The notes under the pieces: generated by a model
Database searches by the model: none
Seen by the model: the letters and a program-made list of their open reading frames with translations, nothing else
What the model was told of the DNA's origin: nothing
Made by a program: the position numbers and the translations under genes
Origin: Elusimicrobiota bacterium
GTDB lineage: Bacteria > Elusimicrobiota > Elusimicrobia > UBA1565
Direction of reading: 5' to 3'
NCBI GenBank assembly: GCA_016212885.1
Contig: JACRDO010000163.1
Span: 1-51,653, forward strand
DNA: 51,653 nucleotides
Shown here: positions 1 through 7,100 of the stretch, in pieces
How the letters are laid out: every line of letters begins with the position of its first letter
Numbering within the stretch: the stretch's first letter is position 1

Positions 1-109
1 ATTTGGGTCTCCTGCAATATGTGAAAAATGAGCCGCCTGCCGCTGCGACAGGTCAGCTCGGCCCTGACGCCTATTAAGATAGACGAAGATTGTTACGATT
101 TTATAACGA

Positions 110-640
110 TTAAAGGGGTTCGGCGGGCTGAAAAGACTTCAAAAAGCTTTTCCAAGCGTCGAGGCCGCGGGGCCCCTCGCGGTACATCCGGGAGGTGCTG
201 GTGAACCTCAGCTCCCAGAAGCCCTCTTTTTCCGGCAGGAGGACGAATTCCGAATAGACGTATTCTTGGATGGGATGGCCGGCCTTGGGGTCCCGGCGGC
301 GGATCTCGTAGCGGAAGCTGAGACGTTCGAGCGTCTTCCCGGCCGCCTGGACGGAGCCGGCCTTCTTGACCTTGCGGCCGAGCCTGCTCAACTCCGCGAG
401 GTAGTCTTCCGGGGAGCGCCGGCCGGCTTCCATGCCGGAATGGCGCGCGGCCTTGATCCGGATGAGGCCGCCGCTGAAGAGCGCGCCGCGCCCGGGCTCC
501 GTCAGCTCCGAGCGCGACCAGCCGTCGGGGATCTCACAATGGAAGAGCTTGTCCACGCCGTCACTCCTGGCGCCTGCCCAGGCGCCGAGGCTCGCCGTCA
601 GGATGCCGATGAGAAGCGCGCTAGTCGAGGTCTTTGGCAT
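110..640 (-). CDS. Secreted protein of unknown function
   Basis: The reading frame is open further upstream, but the ATG at 640 begins a typical signal peptide (MPKTSTSALLIGILTASLG, then A-rich cleavage region), so I place the start there, giving 176 residues. After export the protein should be periplasmic or surface-associated. The mature part (about residues 25-176) is a single small soluble domain with no membrane helix and no catalytic motif I recognise; it has alternating short strands and charged stretches, as in PsbP/DUF1795-like lipoprotein folds, but this resemblance is only an impression. It lies about 75 nt downstream of the HicA gene on the same strand and probably has its own expression. 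Confidence 0.6.
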   Translation of the reverse strand: MPKTSTSALLIGILTASLGAWAGARSDGVDKLFHCEIPDGWSRSELTEPGRGALFSGGLIRIKAARHSGMEAGRRSPEDYLAELSRLGRKVKKAGSVQAAGKTLERLSFRYEIRRRDPKAGHPIQEYVYSEFVLLPEKEGFWELRFTSTSRMYREGPRGLDAWKSFLKSFQPAEPL

Positions 641-714
641 GGAGCGCCGACACGCGGTAGGGGCCTCTCCGCGATGAAGTTCCAAACTAAGGCAGGCGGG
701 ATAAACCTGGAAAG

Positions 715-939
715 TTACAGGTTCCGAAGGATCTCCAGGAACTCTTGACGCGTGATGCCGAGGGTTTTGAGATTTTTCAAGATGATGAAGTCTGGAATAT
801 CGGGGTCCTGCGGAAATACGACCGGGCGCGTTAAATCGCCGCGCCAATAGACCCGGTGGTCGCCTTTCATCCGTTCAAACCGACAACCCACATGCCGCAC
901 GAATTTGTCAAACCGCTTCCAGTGAATTTCCACTGGCAA
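715..939 (-). CDS. HicA-like toxin of a HicBA pair
   Basis: A small protein of about 72-74 residues with the HicA double-stranded-RNA-binding-like pattern: a short helix (WKRFDKFVRHVGC), a central G-x-H core (KGDHRVYW, the expected catalytic His), strand (PVVFPQD), and a C-terminal helix (LGITRQEFLEIL). HicA toxins are ribosome-independent mRNA endonucleases. The frame has no ATG; TTG at 939 or GTG at 933 are the candidate starts. TTG begins 3 nt after the stop of the upstream HicB-like gene, which argues for translational coupling. The order antitoxin then toxin is the reverse of the commonest hicAB order but the same as in the second pair at 17720-18195. Confidence 0.7.
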   Translation of the reverse strand: MPVEIHWKRFDKFVRHVGCRFERMKGDHRVYWRGDLTRPVVFPQDPDIPDFIILKNLKTLGITRQEFLEILRNL

Positions 940-941
940 CC

Positions 942-1247
942 CTACGCGGGGAGGCTGACAGGCTGAGAGAACTGCCCAATGACTTGCGGGGGAATCCACG
1001 ATGGAAGAGCGCCCTTGTGCGGCCCGCGTTGGCGGGTCCATCCCAGTTCCTCCAGAGCTTGCTCCATGGTCCCATGCCGTACGGTTTCTTCAATGAAGAT
1101 TTGAATCAAATCTTTGGAGCGCCGCAACGCTTCGTCGAAGCTCTTGCCGCAGGTCGCCATATCCAAAGCGGGAGCATACGCAATGAACTTGCGGCCCTCG
1201 CGTAAAATGACGAACTGTATCTCCGCTTTGATTTCCGTTTTCTTCAT
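942..1247 (-). CDS. HicB-like antitoxin
   Basis: A HicB-type protein of about 101 residues: an N-terminal partial RNase-H-like fold (strand EIQFVILREGRKFIAYAPALDMATCGKSFDEAL) followed by a helical C-terminal part. HicB proteins neutralise HicA and often repress their own promoter. Two ATGs are possible, 1256 and 1247. The 1256 codon lies inside the TACAAT hexamer (1254-1259) that reads as the -10 box, so 1247, four to five nt downstream of the expected start of transcription, is preferred and would make the mRNA leaderless. The divergent ATPase gene begins about 120 nt away. Confidence 0.7.
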   Translation of the reverse strand: MKKTEIKAEIQFVILREGRKFIAYAPALDMATCGKSFDEALRRSKDLIQIFIEETVRHGTMEQALEELGWTRQRGPHKGALPSWIPPQVIGQFSQPVSLPA

Positions 1248-1316
1248 AATGGGCATTGTATCAAATCGGCCGTGTCTAACACCCAGTTGACCGGCTGCCT
1301 GGAGGATGATAAAATA

Positions 1317-1345
1317 ATGTGGTTTGTAACCACATATATTATAAT
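1317..1345 (+). promoter_or_regulatory. Palindrome and -10 box ahead of the ATPase gene
   Basis: An 8-bp perfect inverted repeat (ATGTGGTT-TGT-AACCACAT, 1317-1335) sits directly upstream of TATAAT (1340-1345), in a conspicuously AT-rich stretch of an otherwise GC-rich window. It would cover the -35 to spacer region of the ATPase promoter, which suits a repressor-binding site. Which protein binds is unknown; the adjacent HicB is a candidate by proximity only. Confidence 0.5.
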
Positions 1346-1367
1346 AAAGTATGTTGTTGAAAATAAC

Positions 1368-2672
1368 ATGCATATAGAAGAGATCAAACGGGTCATCGCG
1401 GACCAGAAGGAAGAGACGGACGCCCTCTTCAAGAGGGAGCGGATCATCGAAAGGCATGTCCCCACGGACAGGCTGCTCGGATTGCTGGCTCATCCCAACG
1501 TTCTTGTCCTCACGGGGGTCAGGAGATGCGGCAAATCCGTCCTGGCGTCGCTGCTGATGAGGGGGCGTCCCTGCGGAAGCCTCAATTTCGACGACGAGAG
1601 GCTTTCGGGCATGGACGGCGGGGACCTCGACAAGGTCCTTCAGGCTTTTCATGAGTTCCGCGGCCCGGAACCGGAGTATTTCATCTTCGACGAGATACAG
1701 AACGTCCCCTCCTGGGAACTCTTCGTCGCCAGGCTCAGGAGGACGAGGAAGGTGATCGTGACCGGCAGCAACGCCAAGCTCCTATCCGGAGAGCTCGCCA
1801 CCCACCTGACAGGCAGGCACGCGGATTTCATCTTGACGCCGTTCTCCTTCGCCGAATTCATGGACTTCAAGGGAGCGGCGCGCCGGGAGGATGACCTATG
1901 CTCCTCGTCGGGCATAGCCCGGACCCGGGCGCTCCTCGATGAGTATCTCGCGCTGGGGGGCTTCCCGGAAGCCCATAAGCTCGGCAGGGCCATGGTCCAG
2001 ACGATATATGGAGACGTCATCGCCAAGGACATCCTGCTGCGGCGCCGGATCAGGAACGCGGCCGCCTTCAAGGAGCTGGCCCGCTACTTGGTCTCGAACT
2101 TCGGCTGCGAGCAGACCTACGGCAAGCTCAAGAACGTCTTCTCGCTCAAGGATGTCCACACCGCGGCCAACTATGTCGGCCATCTGGCGTCGTCCCAGAT
2201 CGTCTTCATGATCGAGAGATACTCAGCGAAGCTCAAACAGCAGGCGATCGCTCCGAGAAAAGTCTATTGCATCGACACCGGGATCATCCATGCCGTCGCC
2301 TTCCAGACGTCGGAGAACAAAGGCAGGCTCATGGAAAACCTGACGGCCGTCGAGCTCCTCCGAAGAAAGCACGGCGGCGCCCTAGGCGCGGAGGTCTTCT
2401 ACTGGAAGGACCATCAAGGCAGGGAAGTGGATTTCGTGGTCAAGGAAGGCCGGAGGATCAGACAGCTGGTCCAGGTCTGTTTCCGCGCGGGAAAGACGCC
2501 CGCGATGGGACGGGAGATGGATGCCCTGTCGAGGGCGGGCCGGGAGCTCGGGTGCTCGAACATGCTGATGATCACTTGGGACGAGGAGGGCGGGGAAAGG
2601 GCGGGGTCCGCGGCCGTGAGGCTCATCCCCCTTTGGAAGTGGCTGTTGGAAGCGGGATCAGCCGCGCGATGA
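1368..2672 (+). CDS. AAA_14 / DUF4143 ATPase
   Basis: A 434-residue protein of the widespread ATP-binding AAA_14 + DUF4143 family. Visible motifs: Walker A GVRRCGKS (about residue 50), Walker B YFIFDEIQNV (about residue 105), sensor-like VIVTGSN, and in the C-terminal DUF4143/nuclease-like part ENLTAVELLRR followed by FYWKDHQGREVDFVV, the E...D..EVDF arrangement typical of the PD-(D/E)XK-like region of this family. Function of the family is poorly known; mobile, defence-related or stress roles have been proposed. The ATG at 1368 is chosen because the TATAAT box (1340-1345) lies inside the longer frame. The last residues (SAAR and the stop at 2670-2672) are provided by a glycosyltransferase gene fragment, so the 3' end was rewritten at a duplication joint, although the family's usual IPLWKWLLE ending is intact. 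Confidence 0.8.
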   Translation: MHIEEIKRVIADQKEETDALFKRERIIERHVPTDRLLGLLAHPNVLVLTGVRRCGKSVLASLLMRGRPCGSLNFDDERLSGMDGGDLDKVLQAFHEFRGPEPEYFIFDEIQNVPSWELFVARLRRTRKVIVTGSNAKLLSGELATHLTGRHADFILTPFSFAEFMDFKGAARREDDLCSSSGIARTRALLDEYLALGGFPEAHKLGRAMVQTIYGDVIAKDILLRRRIRNAAAFKELARYLVSNFGCEQTYGKLKNVFSLKDVHTAANYVGHLASSQIVFMIERYSAKLKQQAIAPRKVYCIDTGIIHAVAFQTSENKGRLMENLTAVELLRRKHGGALGAEVFYWKDHQGREVDFVVKEGRRIRQLVQVCFRAGKTPAMGREMDALSRAGRELGCSNMLMITWDEEGGERAGSAAVRLIPLWKWLLEAGSAAR

Positions 2673-2725
2673 GCCGGGCATGGCGCCGGAGCTCCCGCAG
2701 TTCCCGGAGCGCCGAGACTCGGTAG
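2659..2725 (-). pseudogene. Glycosyltransferase 3' fragment A
   Basis: This short stretch repeats the 3' end of the glycosyltransferase gene at 18263-18952: it matches from the CAGCCGCGCG near that gene's stop, then jumps at about 2701 to the GAGCGCCGAGAC segment, so it carries an internal deletion. It is followed by the same AGCCCGGAAGCGG-TATAAT promoter sequence that precedes the DGR target at 4179. It is non-coding debris marking a cassette joint. Confidence 0.75.
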
Positions 2726-2739
2726 AAGCCCGGAAGCGG

Positions 2740-2759
2740 TATAATCCGCCTCAGCCATG
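2740..2759 (+). promoter_or_regulatory. Orphan copy of the DGR-target promoter
   Basis: TATAAT (2740-2745), an 11-nt spacer and an ATG at 2757 are arranged exactly as at 4162, 11087 and 3483. No credible gene follows the ATG here; the reading frame overlaps antisense to the toxin pair below. I read it as a promoter left behind by loss of a target gene. Confidence 0.6.
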
Positions 2760-2817
2760 CCCGCGCCAATTTCTACCGATGTTACGGACTTCAAACATCC
2801 TTTATCCCGCCTACCTT

Positions 2818-2970
2818 CTACGACGATTTGCGCAGGGGCCGCGACGCGCGGAAGCTCTCGGCTTGCTTTCGCGACGCCGCGATCTTCTGGTCGGGGGTCA
2901 GTTCCTTCTCGTCCTGAAAATGCGCGTCCCGCAGATTCCGCAGCCACTGCAGGGCGTCAAAGTTCTTCAC
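2818..2970 (-). CDS. Small partner protein of a PIN-domain gene
   Basis: A 50-residue reading frame starts with GTG at 2968-2970 and overlaps the 3' end of the PIN gene by 14 nt. The product is entirely helical and charged (KNFDALQWLRNLRDAHFQ, then LTPDQKIAASRKQAESFRA), which matches the small proteins often encoded next to this kind of PIN gene, in which a conserved central segment is followed by a helix ending in AEEFR-like residues. It is probably the antitoxin of a type II pair, with the toxin gene first. No DNA-binding domain is visible. Confidence 0.6.
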   Translation of the reverse strand: MKNFDALQWLRNLRDAHFQDEKELTPDQKIAASRKQAESFRASRPLRKSS

Positions 2971-3421
2971 GGACCACCTCCATGGGGCTGAATATCTGCA
3001 GTTGCTTGTAGCCCAGCAGGACGTTGACCGCGTTGAATCGCAGGATTTTGTCGAAGCGGACGATGTGCTTGAAGTTCCAGCTGACCACGATATCCGCCCC
3101 GCTTACCGCGGCGACGGCGATGTGCCGCGCATCGTATTCGAAATTCTCCGTGAGGATGCCTTCGGAAATGTATTTTCGAGCCAACTCGATGGATTCGGGA
3201 GATTCTTGGACGCGCTGAACCGCGCCTTCCATCAGGTCATCGTAAACGGCCTGCACCTCCTGAGGGGCTTCCTTCAACTCGGTTTCGGTGATGTTGGATA
3301 CCATCGGGGCCAGCAGGCCCGATTGGATATCCCGCATCAGCGCCAATGACCACTTGCGGAACTCCTCGTCGCAGCATCCTCCGATGACCGAAGTGTCCAG
3401 ATAGACCAGCGGCGGCTTCAT
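2957..3421 (-). CDS. PIN-domain protein (VapC-like toxin)
   Basis: A 154-residue PIN-domain protein. The acidic residues expected for Mg2+-dependent RNase activity are visible: YLDTSVIGG at the N terminus, TETELKEA in the middle, and FEYDARHIAVAAVSGADIVVSWNFKHIV near the C terminus. It belongs to the PIN family that starts P-x-V-Y-L-D-T-S and ends with a long hydrophobic strand. ATG 3421 is preferred over the upstream codon at 3436 because TACAAT (3429-3434) overlaps the longer version and would place transcription start at or next to 3421. The gene overlaps a small helical partner gene downstream and lies between cassette joints of the DGR island. Confidence 0.8.
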   Translation of the reverse strand: MKPPLVYLDTSVIGGCCDEEFRKWSLALMRDIQSGLLAPMVSNITETELKEAPQEVQAVYDDLMEGAVQRVQESPESIELARKYISEGILTENFEYDARHIAVAAVSGADIVVSWNFKHIVRFDKILRFNAVNVLLGYKQLQIFSPMEVVREEL

Positions 3422-3482
3422 GTTGACATTGTACAACTCACGGGCGGCGCGCGCTAGTCGCAGTCCTAAGGCCCAGAAACGA

Positions 3483-3541
3483 TATAATCCGCCTCAGCCA
3501 TGACCAAGGCCTCCGGACCCGCGCCTTGCGGCACGGCGCCG
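3483..3541 (+). repeat. Orphan promoter fused to TR-flanking sequence
   Basis: TATAAT (3483-3488), 11 nt and ATG 3500 match the DGR-target promoter. The approximately 40 nt after the ATG match 17517-17558, just downstream of the DGR template repeat, with only a few differences. No conserved protein is encoded in either place. The arrangement suggests that a whole cassette between the promoter and the TR flank was deleted here, leaving both ends joined. Confidence 0.65.
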
Positions 3542-3547
3542 GCTTCT

Positions 3548-3895
3548 TTATTTTCTCGAAGCTTCCAGCGCGGAGAGCCGCTTGCCGTGGTCCTTCAGCC
3601 TGTCTTCGTGGTCCACGAGGATGGCGCCGTGGCTCAGGGCCTTCTATTCGTATCGCTTGCCTTTTACGACAGAGGTTTCGAATGCGGCGAGGAGTTCGCC
3701 GCGGAAGGAGCGGAGTTCTGAAAGGATTCTATCTTCAACCTTGTCCATGCGGATGTTCGCCTTTCCAATCTCGATCGCCAGGCGCTTGAAATCCTCTTTC
3801 ATTTCGGATCGGACCGCCGACAAATCCGACCTGACAGCCGCAATCTCGGACTTCAGCTCGGACTTGGTGGCGGGCTTGTCGCCGTTGTTCGGCAT
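3548..3895 (-). pseudogene. Coiled-coil protein, interrupted by a nonsense codon
   Basis: Read from ATG 3895 this is a shorter paralogue of the coiled-coil gene at 9209-9793: KPATKSELKSEIAAVRSDL, then RSEMKEDFKRLAIEIGKA and FRGELLAAFETSVVKGKRYE. After KRYE the paralogue has GAG but this copy has TAG (3644-3646); the frame then continues intact to TAA at 3548-3550 with the same C-terminal segment (HGAILVDHED). A single nonsense mutation has therefore removed about 31 residues. The first part may still be made. TATAAT-like sequence lies 6 to 7 nt upstream of the ATG. The gene and its upstream region are part of the same duplicated block as glycosyltransferase fragment B. Confidence 0.7.
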
Positions 3896-3948
3896 AACGC
3901 GATTATAGCAGTTCGCCCTGGAGCGGGTAAGGGTCATAAGGCCCACAT

Positions 3949-4145
3949 CAGCCGCGCGATGAGCCGGGCATGGCGCCAGAGCTCCCGCAGGCTCCGGAGC
4001 TTGGAGCGGCCGGTGCGGCGGGTCGTCAAGGGGAGAGGGACCTCGATGAGGCGGCGGCCCGCCCTCAGGAAGAGGACCGCGATCTCCGCGGAGGCCTCGA
4101 AGCCCTCGCTCTGAAAGCCGCAGGCTCGGAGCGCCGAGACGCGGT
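3949..4145 (-). pseudogene. Glycosyltransferase 3' fragment B
   Basis: About 197 bp match the C-terminal coding part of the glycosyltransferase at 18263-18952 (GFQSEGFEASAEIAVLFLRAGRRIVEVP... on the minus strand). The match begins near the stop codon and breaks off at GAGCGCCGAGACGCGGT, the same break-point as fragment A. It lies directly upstream of the promoter of the first DGR target. Confidence 0.8.
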
Positions 4146-4161
4146 GGGAGCCCGGAAGCGG

Positions 4162-4181
4162 TATAATCCGCCTCAGCCATG
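4162..4181 (+). promoter_or_regulatory. Promoter of DGR target 1 (near-leaderless)
   Basis: TATAAT at 4162-4167 is followed after 11 nt by the ATG at 4179. With transcription starting 6-8 nt after the -10 box, only about 4-5 nt of leader would precede the start codon, and no Shine-Dalgarno sequence is present. No good -35 box is visible. The same unit occurs at 2740, 3483 and 11087. Confidence 0.6.
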
Positions 4182-7100
4182 CCTTCGCCGGGGGACCCGA
4201 AGTTTCTCGAGCATTTCAAGAAAGCCGCGGCCCTCTACCAGAAAGGCCGTATCGAAGACGCCGTCCAGGAGTTCCGCGAGGCGATCCGGATCGACCCGAA
4301 CGTGGCCGAGGCTCGCTGCAACCTGGGCGTGGCCCTGGCCAAGCTCGGCAGAGACGACGAAGCCATCACCGAGCTGGAAGCCGCGCTCAGGATAGACCCC
4401 AAGCACGCCGCGTCGTGGTACAACCTGGGGATGCGGCTGGAGGCCAAGGGCCGCGGCGCTGAAGCGATCAAAGCCTACGCGAACTTCATCGCCAACGCTT
4501 CCGACAAGCGGCGCGGGTACGTCGATGACGCCAAGTCCCGCATTGCCGCCTTGAAGCGCGGCCAGGGGACCATGACCGAAGGCTCCGGGCCGGAGTCGAT
4601 GATCCTTGACCCCGCGGGCCATGATACCCCGACGATCCTTCCTGATGCATCGGCCTGGGTCCCTGGCGCCGTTATGGAGGATCTCTATGAAGTCCGTTCC
4701 GTGCTGGGAGAGGGGGGCTTCGGGTCCGTCTACAAGATCTATCATCAGGGCTGGGGGCTGGAACTTGCGGTGAAGTCGCCGCGCGAGGACCGGGTCGCGA
4801 ACCGCCGGGCTTTGGAAAGATTCGTTCAGGAGGCGAACACCTGGGTAGGCCTGGGGCTCCATCCGCATATCACGACCTGCTATTTCGTGCGCATCATCGG
4901 CGGGCTTCCCCGCATCTTCATCGAGCACATGGAAGGCGGGAGCCTGTCGGACTGGCTTCATGCCCGTAAAGTGGGCGACGCGAAGACGGCATTGGACATC
5001 GCCATCCAGATCGCGCGCGGCATGGAGTACGCGCATTCCAAAGGGCTTGTGCACCGGGACTTGAAGCCCGGCAACTGCCTCATGGCGCCCAGCGGGGCCC
5101 TCAAGGTGACGGATTTCGGCCTGGCTAAAGTGGGCGGAGCCGAGGACGAAGTGGATTCCGCGCCGGAGCTTGCCAGGGGCGCGAAAATAGCGAAGGTCCG
5201 GGAATCCACCATGACGGGCAGGATGGGCACGCCGGAATACATGGCGCCCGAGCAGTGGTATCAGGCCGGAAAAGCGACCCGGACCGCGGACATCTGGGCC
5301 TTCGGCGTGATCCTCTATGGGCTCTTCTGCGGCCGCAACCCCTTTAAGATATCGGATCAAGAGCCGTTGGACGTGTTCTACGCGCGAATGCTGGAAAGCA
5401 ACTGGGCCTACGCGGCGCCCGATAAGCTCGATACCGGCCTTCGGGTGATCATCGCCTCGTGCCTGAAGCCGGAGCCGGGGATGCGGCCCGGCGACTTCAA
5501 GCCCTTGCGCGAGCGTCTTGAGGAGGTCTACCAAAGGCTCGTAGGGGCGGCGTACCCTCGCGAAGAAGTGAGGAAGGCGCCGCTCCTGGCGGACGCGCTC
5601 AACAACCAGGGCGTTTCCATGGCAGACTTGGGGCGCAAATACGAGGCCGAACGCTTGTTCAACGAGGCGCTGAAGCTTGACCCGGCGCACCCGGGAGCGG
5701 TCCACAACCTCGGGCTCCTGCTGATGGAAGCGGGGAAAGCGAAGGAAGGCGACCTCCTCGCCCGCTTGAACTCATGCAAGAAAGCAAGGCCGGCGGATTG
5801 GGCCGTCTGCTACCTGCTCGGGCTCGCGCGCCTTCGAGGCAGCGACGCCGCATCCGCAGCCCGGGAGTTCGGCAAGGCGGCCGAGCTTTCGCGCGGAAAC
5901 TCGATGGCGATGAGGGCGCTGGAGAAGGCCAAGCGATGGGACTTCGGCTGGGCCGGGGCGCGGGAGCTGTTCGTGATGCTCCCGCGCGGCGTTGAGAGCG
6001 CCCAGAAGGCCGAAGCCGAGTTCAAAGCGTTGATCGGTCAAGCTCAGCAGGCCGCGGATTCCGGAAGATACGGTGATGCCTACGAGACGCTGGACAATGC
6101 CAGGCATATCGAGGGTTATGAGAGGTCTTCGATTGCGCTGGACTTGCTCCAGCGCATAGGCCTGAAAGGGAGGCGGAAAGGCCTGGTCGCGGGCTGGCAC
6201 AAGAGGACATTTGAGGGGAAGGCCGGCCCCGTATTGTCCGCGGCTTTTACGCCGGATGGGAAGCAGGCGGTTTCCGGCGGGGCTGACGGGACTCTGCGTG
6301 TTTGGCATGTCGACACGGGGCAATGCCTGCGCACGCTGAGAGGCCATAGCGGGGCCCTCCGGTGCGTCTGCATGACGCCGAGCGGGGCGTCCGTCGTTTC
6401 CGGAGGCGATGACGGCGATGTCCGGGTTTGGGATCTGAAGACAGGCGCTTGCGCCGTTCTCAAAGGCCACGCGGGCGTGGTGATCGGGATCGCCATGCTG
6501 CCCGATGGCGCAGTCCTTTCATTGGGAAAGGACAGATCCCTGATGCTTTGGAACATCAAGAGTTGGAAGGGCTTGGGGATTGTCGGGACATATGTGGAGC
6601 CGGTCAATGGCCTTTGCGTCACGCCGGAGGGACGCCAAGCCCTCACCATCAGCGCGGACAAGACCCTCGGGCTCTACGACATCAAGTCGAGGGAAAGCGC
6701 GAGGGCCGTCCCGCTGGAGAGGGCGTCCCTCAGCCTTGCGGTCTCGCCGAACGGCGAGTGCGTCTTATTCGGAAGCAAGTTCGGGAGCGTCTGCCTATGG
6801 GGCCTGGCCGCGGGAAAGAGCGTCGCTGAATTGAAAGGCCACGAAGGCTCGGTGAAGTGCGTGGATTTCCTGGATGACCGCTTCGCCCTGTCAGCAGGCG
6901 ATGACAGGGTCTTGAGGGTTTGGGACCTCCGCGAGGGGAGGCAGGTTGGGCAGTTCGAGGGACACGCCGGCTCCGTGAATTCAGCCTGCTTTGCGCCCGA
7001 TGGACGGTTCGCGCTTTCCGCGAGCGATGACGGGACTGTTCGGCTGTGGGAAATGGAATGGGATTTCGAATTTCCCGCGCGGTCTTGGGACGGGGAGGCG

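Noticed and set aside
641..720. A GTAACTTT block upstream of the secreted protein at 110-640 as a third ECF promoter
   Set aside because: The -35-like block is present but no GTATATC lies 14 nt downstream.
4173..5705. A 510-codon minus-strand frame under DGR target 1
   Set aside because: Fully antisense to the TPR-kinase region, which has intact kinase motifs on the plus strand; the same shadow appears under target 2.
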